Shown here: positions 1 to 7,797 of the stretch, piece by piece | Position numbering within the stretch: the first letter of the stretch is position 1 | How the letters are laid out: each line of letters opens with the position of its first letter | NCBI GenBank assembly: GCA_023212695.1 | Contig: JALCCG010000062.1 | Span: 1-64,000 of the forward strand | Length of the DNA: 64,000 nucleotides | Source of the DNA: Sporisorium sorghi | Taxonomy: Eukaryota > Basidiomycota > Ustilaginomycetes > Ustilaginales > Ustilaginaceae | Reading direction: 5' to 3' | Program-made: the position numbers and the translations under genes | Notes under the pieces: generated by a model | The model's input: only the letters and a program-made list of their open reading frames with translations | Database searches by the model: none | Told to the model about the DNA's origin: nothing

Positions 1-120
1 TTTTTTTTTTTTTTTCCCCCTCTTCTTTTTCCTCCTTTGGTTCGTGGTTCAAAACATCACGTCGGTATAAAGTGATCCCTCGGAAGAGCATCTCTCCCCC
101 CTCCTTCACAACACTTCGAC
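1..120. other. Short leader upstream of the protease gene
   Basis: The window opens with a 15-base T run followed by pyrimidine-rich sequence that runs up to the protease start codon. It looks like promoter or 5' untranslated sequence. No gene is visible. Confidence 0.5.
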
Positions 121-1641
121 ATGAAGTCCACCGCCACCACCGCTTTGATCGGCCTCGCCGCCACCGCCACCGCCGTGTTTGCTAAACAACAGCTCCAAGT
201 CTCGCATGAGCCCATCTCGCACCTCTTCACCCCAGATGGCACTCCAGCCCACCCGCACTTTCTCGCGTCTCGATGGCAGACTTCCGAACTCGCGCTCACC
301 TTTCGCAAACGCGAGCTCTCCAAGCGCAGCGAAAAGTCGTGTCGCGCCGATCGCGCCGATCGCGCCGATCGCGCCAAGCAGCACGAACGCCACGGTCACC
401 GCGACACGCTCGACCATCACGGCCACAAGGTGAGCAGCTGGATCGAGGGCGGCAAGTACCACGATCACGCGCTCGGCATTGTCATCAACAAGGCCACCGA
501 CAACTCGGCCGACAACGAGTGGCTCGTCAATGTCGGCTTTGGCACCCAGCCCCAGACGCTCAAGATGGTCTTTGACTCGGGCAGTTCAGACACCTGGGTC
601 TACTCTCCCGAGTGCTGCTATGCGTCCAACCACAGCTTTTTCGATCCGCAACGCTCCTCGACCTATCACAATCGCACGCTTGTCAATGCTACTCCCCAGG
701 CTGCTGCGGCAGGTACGCCGGCGCAGGCGTGGTCCGCGAGCTACGGTTCAGGCTCGAGCGCTGCTGGCTATGTCGGCCTCGACGATTTCACTTTTGGTCT
801 GCAGAGCGTGAAGGTGGATCAGCTACCGCTGGCGCTCACCACCAATATCTCGGGAGGCTCGCGTGCCTCGCGCGGCATGGAGGGCATCCTTGGTCTTTCC
901 GCTGGCGACGGCTCCAACACCGCGGGCGGCTGGACCACTCCTTTTGAGGCCATGTCGTCGCGCGGCCTCATCAGCGAGACGTACCTCACCGCCACGCTGC
1001 GCAAAGCCAACCGCCAAACGGGCAAGGGCGGCGGAGGGCGCTACACGTTTGGCGAGATCGACGACGAGCACCTTGCCGGCAACGTTACCTGGACCCGCGC
1101 GCTCTCGCCCTACCTGTGGGCGGGCTACTTTGACCAGATGACCATGGGCGACCAAGTGCTGGCCATTGCGCCGGGCACAGACGAGCGTCCGCGCCGCTTT
1201 ATGATTGACACGGGCTCCGCCGTCCTCTACCTGCCACCGCCGATTGTGCAGCAGATCAACTCGCTGATCAAGGGCTCGTACGTCGCCGACTCGTCCAGCG
1301 GTCTTGCCTTCCCCTATCTTGTGCCGTGTGACACGGGCTTGAAGCGCTACGAGCGACGCGCGCACAATCCCACGTTCAACCTGCAGATCGGCGGAGCCAA
1401 CTTCACCATCCCCAAGGAAGATTACGTCTTCTACGCCAACGAGCCCATCCCCGCGTCCGCCATTGGCGGCAGGAAGGGCATGTGCTACTCGGCCTTCCAG
1501 ACCGGCCCGGCGCAGATCTCGATCATTGGGATGAGCTTTATCAAGAACCACGTCGTCGTGTTGGACCAGGGCGGACGCAACTTGACCGTCTCCGCACGCA
1601 GGATTGGGCTGGGTAGACGCACCGATGTCCAGTACGATTGA
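121..1641 (+). CDS. Secreted pepsin-like aspartic protease
   Basis: A 506-residue single-exon reading frame starting at the first ATG. Residues 1-21 form a typical signal peptide (short basic start, Ala/Leu/Thr-rich core ending AVFA). A propeptide of about 100 residues follows, with dibasic KR sites near residue 68 (Kex2-type processing is plausible). The two catalytic aspartates are visible: FDSGSSDTW with Asp at about residue 152, and MIDTGSAVLYLP with Asp at about residue 363. The first motif has Ser where DTG is usual, which some active fungal enzymes tolerate. The flap region has SYGSGSSAAGYVG, and N-x-S/T sites suggest glycosylation. The A1 family hydrolyses peptide bonds, usually in acidic extracellular or vacuolar settings. 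No GPI-type hydrophobic tail is seen, so secretion is likelier than wall anchoring. The propeptide carries a small Asp-Arg-Ala tandem repeat. Confidence 0.93.
   Translation: MKSTATTALIGLAATATAVFAKQQLQVSHEPISHLFTPDGTPAHPHFLASRWQTSELALTFRKRELSKRSEKSCRADRADRADRAKQHERHGHRDTLDHHGHKVSSWIEGGKYHDHALGIVINKATDNSADNEWLVNVGFGTQPQTLKMVFDSGSSDTWVYSPECCYASNHSFFDPQRSSTYHNRTLVNATPQAAAAGTPAQAWSASYGSGSSAAGYVGLDDFTFGLQSVKVDQLPLALTTNISGGSRASRGMEGILGLSAGDGSNTAGGWTTPFEAMSSRGLISETYLTATLRKANRQTGKGGGGRYTFGEIDDEHLAGNVTWTRALSPYLWAGYFDQMTMGDQVLAIAPGTDERPRRFMIDTGSAVLYLPPPIVQQINSLIKGSYVADSSSGLAFPYLVPCDTGLKRYERRAHNPTFNLQIGGANFTIPKEDYVFYANEPIPASAIGGRKGMCYSAFQTGPAQISIIGMSFIKNHVVVLDQGGRNLTVSARRIGLGRRTDVQYD
343..380 (+). repeat. 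9-bp coding tandem repeat (Asp-Arg-Ala) in the protease propeptide
   Basis: About four copies of a 9-base unit, GATCGCGCC, encode consecutive Asp-Arg-Ala triplets in the propeptide. The unit length keeps the reading frame, so copy number could vary between strains without breaking the gene. Confidence 0.8.
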
Positions 1642-2204
1642 GGCGCTGTACGCTTTTTCTATAGAGAGAGAGCTAGCTTTTGGCTGCTGCTGCTTGTCGC
1701 ATCGCACTTACACTCGTTTTGTAGAGAAGAAGAAAAAGAAAAAGAAAGAAAGAAAAAAAAGAAAAAGTCACCGGAAATGTCCTTTGTTTCAGGCACAATG
1801 CATTGTTGCTCGTCGCATCGTCTGCCTGTGTGTGTTTGTAGTTGATGTCGTCGATGTCGTCGATGTCGTCGATGTCGTCGATGTCGTCGATGTCGTCGAT
1901 GTCGTCGATGTCGTCGATACAGCATCGTTGATGCTGGTCGGCCCTGAAAAGCGGAAATTGAGGCGTCGAAATTCCTTTTCAAAGGCACTTTGTGACTGTA
2001 GAGATAATTTGCCCACCTTGTCTCTCTCTCGCTCGACTCGCTTCAACACCAACTCTCCAGAGTCCATGTCAAGCTTACCCTCATATACCATTCCAACATC
2101 CTAAGGACACGCCCAACGCCGTTCTCTCACAGCTGGCTGAATGCCAATGCCCCTCGCTCACCACTTTGCTACGGCCATCGCTGCTGCCATCAGTGCTGTC
2201 AACC
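1642..2204. other. Intergenic region with a microsatellite
   Basis: This region lies between two tandem + strand genes. It holds an A/G-rich stretch near 1727-1766, a 9-bp tandem repeat (listed separately) and a pyrimidine-rich leader before 2205. The frame into the next gene is open from 1992, but the likely start is the ATG at 2205. No separate gene is supported. Confidence 0.6.
1844..1915 (+). repeat. Tandem repeat, 9-bp unit GATGTCGTC, 8 copies
   Basis: Eight near-perfect copies of GATGTCGTC in the noncoding gap downstream of the protease stop. The copies are uniform, which suggests recent expansion. It is a likely polymorphic marker. Confidence 0.9.
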
Positions 2205-4547
2205 ATGTCGAGCAACATACAAAACCCACGTCCTTCCGCTGACGGCCGCGCCTCGACATTCGCAACCTCTTCGACCGACTTTGCGCTGCCCTTTGGCAGT
2301 TCCCGATCCACTCCTCCCACTGGCACTGCAGCCAACAATGCAGCCTTCGCATTCCACTCTGGTGGTGCAGCAGCGTCATCGGTCCCGATTTCCATCCCGT
2401 CGAGTCCGTCGCTGCTGTCCTTGTGCGGCACTTTGGGCTCGTCGCCGTCGAAGCTCGCAGCGGCGGGGCTGGGACTTGGTGCGCTGCCTTCGCCCTCGAC
2501 GCGAGAGCATCATAATCCGTTTCCGTCGTCGAGCTACAGTGGTGGGCATCCGCAGTCTCCAACGCTCTCGCTCGCAGGCGACGGGTGGCCGCCGCCGCCG
2601 CCGCCGCCGCCATTTCACGCTTTACCGTCTGCGGCCGGCAGCGGCGGTAATGGAGTGGCTACGTCGTCCACAGCGCTGCTGCGGAGAGCACCGGGCATGA
2701 GCTCGCCCGGCTTCGCCATCGCCTCCCCCGCGCGGTTTCGGCGGGCGAGCATGCTGGGCAGGGAGATCACGCCGTTCAGTTTGGATCAGGACGAGTGCGA
2801 GGATGAGGAGGACATGTCGCGCGATTCCCCTCCGCAGCAGCAAGCGGGAGTGGTGCGGGTAAGGAGGCGTAGCAATCAAGGTCCGGACGATGGAGACGAC
2901 GAGATGATGCACGTTGAAGAAGACGACGAAACCTTGACGTGCACGGCGCCGAGCACGCCGCTCATGGGCCCGCCTCGGCTGTTCAGCACGCCTGGCATGC
3001 CGCCGCCGCCGCCGCCGCCTTGCGCCGTCACACTCGCGCGACCCAGCCTGGCGGCAACCTCGGCACACGCACGAGCGTCGGCGTCCGACTCAGGCCAGGA
3101 CAGCTCGTCGTCTACCGGCTTACGCACCAACGTTGCCGTGCCGTGCTCCCCGCGCCTACCAGGCAGCCGCTCGCGCTCGTCCTCGCTACTCTCATCCCAC
3201 ACCGTCGTGCGCAAAGCCGTCACACGCCGCGCCAACCTGCTGCCCAAAGACCGTAGCGTGTCGCGCGTCGCCGCCTCGCTCCAGGACGAAGTCAAGCCCC
3301 AAGACTCCGAGATCGCCTCTGAGGCCAAGCTGCAAAAGCGCCTCGGCGGCGAAGCCACGCTTCCGCGCGCTCCACGTTTCGGCACCGCTCCCTCTGCCAC
3401 CAGTACCTCTGGTGGAGGTGCAGGCGGCTTCTTGGGCGCATCCACTGCGTCGGGTACGCGCTTCAACGCCAACGCGCGCCGCAGCAAGTACATGTGGGAT
3501 GACGACGTCGACGATATCCGCGGCGTGTTCACCGCAGATGGGCTCGATGATCTCGAGAGTTCCGATGTGTCGAGCGACGACGACGACGACGACGACGAGG
3601 AGCACATGATCATGTACGGCTACGCGTTGCCAAGTGGGTCCTTGTCGGACGAGGAGGACGAGCTGCGCTGCCACACTGCGGCTGGTGGCGCTGCTACGGC
3701 TCGAGGAAGCGGTGCAGTGCAGTCGACGCTCGGCACGCTGCCCACAGCAGCAGCAGCAGGCGCGCTGAACGGTAACGGTGGCGTCAACTCGCTGCCGAAG
3801 CGCAACAACGCGCTGTGGATGGGATTCCGCGACAAGGGCAGTGCACACGCGCACAAATGCACACCCACCGGCTCGGCCAACGTCTCGACTGCGTCCACCA
3901 ACGGCAACGGCAACGGCGGCGAGCGCGCGGCGTGGCGCCGTGCTGCAGCTGCACCCGCAGCTGCGAACGCGAATGCAGCCGCTGGTACAGTATCAGCAGG
4001 TGCGGGGTTGGGTGGAGGAGGAGGTTCGGCGATGATGGACGTGGACACGTCGCCGCGCGTCGGGAGCACACGCATGCCGAAGCGCAAGACGGAGATGGAG
4101 CGGTGGGGGCCGTACAAGCGGCGAGCCGTGTCGCCGATGGGCGTTGGCACGGCTGCTTCCGGCGCGGCGGTGCTTTGCTCTACTTCGTGCGCTGGCGCGA
4201 GTGCGGCGGGGGGCAACTCGCCACTTTTGATGCCGGTCAGCTCGCCCTCGGCGGGCGTACTGTATCGCGGCATCCACGCGTACCATGCGTACGCGCGCTG
4301 CTCGACCAGTCCGACCATCTCGCGGCCGTGCACGCCCGTCCAGTCCACCAGCGGCGCGCCAACCGCAGCCTTCTCCCCCGCAGCAGCAGGCAGCGGCCCC
4401 GGCTACGGCTCCGGCGCATTGGGCTTGAGCATAAGCGCAAACACAACAGCTCCAAGGGGCAGCTTGGAGGCCAGGATGCAGATCGAGGCGCAGCAGCTCG
4501 ACGAGGCCGTCATGGACGAACGCGTGGGCATGCTCGGCCTGTCGTGA
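2205..4547 (+). CDS. Hypothetical low-complexity protein with a conserved-looking basic block
   Basis: A 780-residue frame starting at ATG 2205 (MSSNIQNPRPSADG). The frame is open upstream to 1992, but that part is pyrimidine-rich leader-like sequence. The protein is mostly disordered: Ser/Pro/Ala-rich segments, several polyproline runs, an acidic run near residues 455-465 and Ala-rich stretches. Two islands look constrained. One is a basic block at about residues 332-378 containing RKAVTRRANLLPK. The other is a later block with PKRKTEMERW and YKRRAVSP, which resembles a nuclear localisation or CDK-type site. This composition suggests a nuclear regulatory protein, which is inference only. I do not recognise a named family. 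It runs convergent to HIS7, about 290 bases away. Confidence 0.75.
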   Translation: MSSNIQNPRPSADGRASTFATSSTDFALPFGSSRSTPPTGTAANNAAFAFHSGGAAASSVPISIPSSPSLLSLCGTLGSSPSKLAAAGLGLGALPSPSTREHHNPFPSSSYSGGHPQSPTLSLAGDGWPPPPPPPPFHALPSAAGSGGNGVATSSTALLRRAPGMSSPGFAIASPARFRRASMLGREITPFSLDQDECEDEEDMSRDSPPQQQAGVVRVRRRSNQGPDDGDDEMMHVEEDDETLTCTAPSTPLMGPPRLFSTPGMPPPPPPPCAVTLARPSLAATSAHARASASDSGQDSSSSTGLRTNVAVPCSPRLPGSRSRSSSLLSSHTVVRKAVTRRANLLPKDRSVSRVAASLQDEVKPQDSEIASEAKLQKRLGGEATLPRAPRFGTAPSATSTSGGGAGGFLGASTASGTRFNANARRSKYMWDDDVDDIRGVFTADGLDDLESSDVSSDDDDDDDEEHMIMYGYALPSGSLSDEEDELRCHTAAGGAATARGSGAVQSTLGTLPTAAAAGALNGNGGVNSLPKRNNALWMGFRDKGSAHAHKCTPTGSANVSTASTNGNGNGGERAAWRRAAAAPAAANANAAAGTVSAGAGLGGGGGSAMMDVDTSPRVGSTRMPKRKTEMERWGPYKRRAVSPMGVGTAASGAAVLCSTSCAGASAAGGNSPLLMPVSSPSAGVLYRGIHAYHAYARCSTSPTISRPCTPVQSTSGAPTAAFSPAAAGSGPGYGSGALGLSISANTTAPRGSLEARMQIEAQQLDEAVMDERVGMLGLS

Positions 4548-4833
4548 CGGGGCTCGACCTTGGCCCCCAGCGTACACGTCTGTCAGAGGACGGCTCGATT
4601 CGGAGAGCAGCTCAGAAACAGCTCGCAGAGCTCTGTTGGCCTCGCCTCAAACCCAGCTACGGTGTTGCTTCGCGATCAGCTCCAAAGCGTGGCCATAGAT
4701 CTTCTTGTATTTGCATCGTTTCAGTTTCAGTTTTTTCGCATCGGCCTCGCTCTCATCGTCGCACACTATCGCAGTCGGTCGGAGCAAAGCCCGTTTGCAA
4801 AAACGCCGATCGTCTAGCGTCTATGCATTTCTA

Positions 4834-6705
4834 CTACTGCTTGGAAATCGCGCCAGCGCCTGCAGCCACGTCCTCGCGCCTCACGTTGAACCCTTTTGCT
4901 AGCAGTGCCGCCTTGACCTCGTCGATGGAGCACTCTTTCCTGTGGAAGATGCCCGCGGCCAGCGCCGCCTCGACGGTGCGCGTCTCCGTTGGCGCACCGG
5001 GCAGGGGGCTAAACACATCGACAAAGTGCTGTGCAGTGCCTGCACCAGACGACGCGATGACGGGGATGTCCACACTGGCGCGTACGAGTTCGACGAGTTG
5101 ACGGTCGAAGCCCTTGTTGGAGCCGTCGCGGTCGATCGAGTTGAGCAGCACCTCTCCGGCGCCGAGGCGCTGCACGCCGCGCGCGAGCTGGACCACGTCG
5201 AGATCGCGCTCCTCGCGCCCGCCTTTGACTGTGCATCGATACCACCAGCGTTTGCCCTCGTCTTCGGAGCCTGGCGCGCCGACAAGGACGCAAGCGGCGT
5301 GCTTCGGGTCTAGGCACTCGCTTTCGCCGACGTAAACGCGACGCGGGTCGATGGACACCACGACAGCTTGGGCGCCGTAGCCCGTGCTGATGGCCTCGAT
5401 GCCCGTCTTGCCCGTGAGACAGGCGTCGCCAAAGTTGAGCGGGTTCGACTCGTCTGCTTGGCCGTTTTGTGCCGCACGCGCGTAGAGCTCTTCGACAGCA
5501 TACACCGCTTCGGAACCGATGGACACCTTGTCGGCGCCCGCGCGGAAGTAGGCATCTGCCACCTCTTTGGCCGGTCTGGGCGTGCCGTCTGGATCGACGG
5601 AATCTTTGATCCCCCCGCCGATGGTGAGCGGCACAAAGATCTTGGCAGCAGCGGCTTGGAGCAGGCTGAGCATGGGCTGGTCGTGCAACGCGCACGAGCG
5701 GAACGAGGTGATGTTGAGGAAAGTCACCTCGTCGGCACCTTCAAGGTAGTAGCGCAGCGCAAGGTCGACCGGCTTGCCCAGGTTGCGCACCTTGCGCTTG
5801 CTGGGTGTGGCTGTAGAGGAGGAGGAGGAAGCCTCGAGGTCGAGCTGCACGTGCATCGGTTCGGCCTTTTCGCGTACATCGTACGACTCGCCCTTGGTGA
5901 CGACGAGGTCGCCATCGTCGTTGCTGCGCACATCGAGGCAGGCGACGATGCGCTTTGTGAGGCCATCGCGCGGTGCTGGCGCGGCGACTTGGTGTGGGTC
6001 GAGAAGCAGGCGCTCTTTGCTCGGGTCAACGGTGCCCGGCTGGCTGAGCCAGGCACGCAGCAGTTCGAGACCGGCGCGACCGCTCTTCTCGGGGTGGAAC
6101 TGTGTGGCGAAAACGTTGCCCTTCTGGATGGAAGACAAGAAGACTTCGGAGCCGTACTGCGTGGTGGTGAGCACCCAGTCCGCGTGCTTTTCAGGTTGAT
6201 ATGCTGCGCGGTACGAGTGGACAAAGTAGTAGTGGCTCGTCTCGCCCGAAGCCGGGTCGGGGAAGCCATACTTGACGGCATCGTGGTCGCCGCCATCGCT
6301 GCGCGTCTTGACCACCTGTGCCGAGTTCCATCCCATCTGCGGCACCGACTTTTTGAGTTTACCGCCGTGCTCGTTGGGCGAGAATCTGGAAATGATGCCC
6401 GGGACAACACCGAGACCCGCAACACCAGGCGCCTCGTCCGAGCCTTGAAACAGAGTCTGCAGACCGACGCAGATGCCCATGTAGGGCTTGCCAGAGGCGA
6501 TGTACTCTTTGAGCGGCTCGGCGTAACCCTTATCGCGGATGGACTGCATGGCGGAGCCAAAGGCACCGACACCGGGGAAGATGAGCTTGTCGGCTTTTTT
6601 GAGGTCGTCGGGCGATTGGACCCATTTGAACTCGAAGCCGAGCTTGGTGATCGAGTTGGCGAGACTGCGCACATTGCCGGCGCCATAGTCGAGGAGGTAG
6701 AGCAT
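4834..6705 (-). CDS. HIS7: Imidazole glycerol phosphate synthase (bifunctional glutaminase-cyclase)
   Basis: A 623-residue protein of the fungal HisH-HisF fusion type. The start is placed at MLYLLDYGAGN (6705), because upstream in-frame sequence is only translated polypyrimidine tract. The N-terminal class I glutaminase has its nucleophile in MGICVGLQ (Cys79) and its His/Glu pair in FHPEKSG (His204, Glu206). The C-terminal TIM barrel begins near residue 250 with KRIVACLDVR (Asp258), and the second catalytic aspartate region reads LLNSIDRDGSNKG. It converts PRFAR plus glutamine into IGP and AICAR, linking histidine and purine synthesis in the cytosol. It is longer than the yeast enzyme, with low-complexity linkers such as a Ser-run after the ACLDVR region. 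The 5' leader contains a long polypurine/polypyrimidine tract. Confidence 0.97.
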   Translation of the reverse strand: MLYLLDYGAGNVRSLANSITKLGFEFKWVQSPDDLKKADKLIFPGVGAFGSAMQSIRDKGYAEPLKEYIASGKPYMGICVGLQTLFQGSDEAPGVAGLGVVPGIISRFSPNEHGGKLKKSVPQMGWNSAQVVKTRSDGGDHDAVKYGFPDPASGETSHYYFVHSYRAAYQPEKHADWVLTTTQYGSEVFLSSIQKGNVFATQFHPEKSGRAGLELLRAWLSQPGTVDPSKERLLLDPHQVAAPAPRDGLTKRIVACLDVRSNDDGDLVVTKGESYDVREKAEPMHVQLDLEASSSSSTATPSKRKVRNLGKPVDLALRYYLEGADEVTFLNITSFRSCALHDQPMLSLLQAAAAKIFVPLTIGGGIKDSVDPDGTPRPAKEVADAYFRAGADKVSIGSEAVYAVEELYARAAQNGQADESNPLNFGDACLTGKTGIEAISTGYGAQAVVVSIDPRRVYVGESECLDPKHAACVLVGAPGSEDEGKRWWYRCTVKGGREERDLDVVQLARGVQRLGAGEVLLNSIDRDGSNKGFDRQLVELVRASVDIPVIASSGAGTAQHFVDVFSPLPGAPTETRTVEAALAAGIFHRKECSIDEVKAALLAKGFNVRREDVAAGAGAISKQ

Positions 6706-7797
6706 GGCGGGAGGAAGCGGAAGCGAGCGAGCGCCTTTGTCGGTGCGATCTAGAGCGGCTCGAGTTGAGATCGTTTGGGAAAGAAAGAAAGAAAGGAAAG
6801 AAAGGAAAAAAAGGGGAAAAAAGGGGGGAAAAAAGGGAAAAAAGGGAAAAAAAGGGAAAAAAAAAAGGAGGGTCTTATGAATCACACGCGGATCTTCTCA
6901 GGACTCCACACTCGTGCGGCGTTGACTCGAAAATGACTCTTCTTGGTGACTGATAGCCGGCAGATCGGGTGATGAAGATCGGGCTCAGAAATTTTTTGAG
7001 GCATCGGCCATGCGCTGCGGGAAACGACAGACACGAGAAAAGCAAGACATTCCTCTCTGTCTCTGTCTCTCTCTCTCTGCGACTGCGGATGACTCAGTGG
7101 CTTGGATTCTGTGCTCGCATTCGGATTTGCTTCCAATGACGCTTTGTGAGCATGCCTTTCCCGCTCATTACTGTAATAGGCGCAAAAGCCATTGGATTGG
7201 AATTCCAGCAAAAACGCAGATTTGTGTGAGCGGCGCCCCTTTGCTTGACGAGACGAGACGCAGAAGAAGCTTTTCTAACGTCACTCAAAGCTGCGGAAAG
7301 CAAAAAATTAACGTCCCGTCAGCCCTGTCCGTCTCGCACGAGAATAAAGATATAGGTAAACAGATTGGGATTGCATCAGATGGACCTGTGAGGTCTTCTA
7401 AGCTCGATGGAGGCTCCCAGCCTGCCGCAAGGGGGCCGGACGAGCGCAAAAAATGAGCGGCAGGAACAACAAGGGAGGGCAGGAAACAGGGGTGGGAAGA
7501 AACTGAGGATGCAGCCAAGTTGTGTGAGGGTAGCTTGGCTGCAACAATGATGGTGGAGTGGAGTGATGATGTGGAAAGCTAAGTAATGAGATAAAATGGG
7601 TTTATTCGGCCGGCAGGCTCTGACCAGACGTGCACGCCCTCTTCCAGACCACGTGATGCAGCCGTGCATCCCTCCACACACGATTCTCTTTCTCTTTGTT
7701 CTCCTCCTCAATCACTTCCATCATCATCATCATCCTCCTCCTCCTCGACCCCCATCTGACTGCACACCGATCACATCCTTGGTTGCGTCTCGCCATC
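6706..7797. other. Divergent intergenic region between HIS7 and the PhoD-like gene
   Basis: A shared promoter region for two divergent genes. It contains the G/A tract beside HIS7 (listed separately), a CT run near 7055-7078 and a CAT/CTC-rich leader just before 7798. No gene is supported on either strand. Confidence 0.6.
6776..6870 (+). repeat. Polypurine (G/A) tract about 95 bases long
   Basis: Almost only A and G on the + strand, in GAAA, GGAAA and AAAAGGGG blocks. In the HIS7 mRNA sense this is a polypyrimidine leader ending about 70 bases before the ATG. Such mirror-like homopurine tracts can form triplexes, and they are also sequencing hazards. Confidence 0.85.

Noticed and set aside
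1844..1915. CRISPR-like or regulatory repeat array
   Set aside because: Units are contiguous 9-mers with no spacers, so this is a plain minisatellite.
5368..6753. 461-codon + strand frame opposite HIS7
   Set aside because: It is a shadow of a GC-rich gene; the minus strand carries a complete enzyme with all catalytic residues.
4834..6885. HIS7 start at 6885 with a Phe/Pro-rich N-terminus
   Set aside because: The extra 60 residues are only the translation of the polypyrimidine tract; the family's conserved start (LLDYGAGN) begins right after the ATG at 6705.
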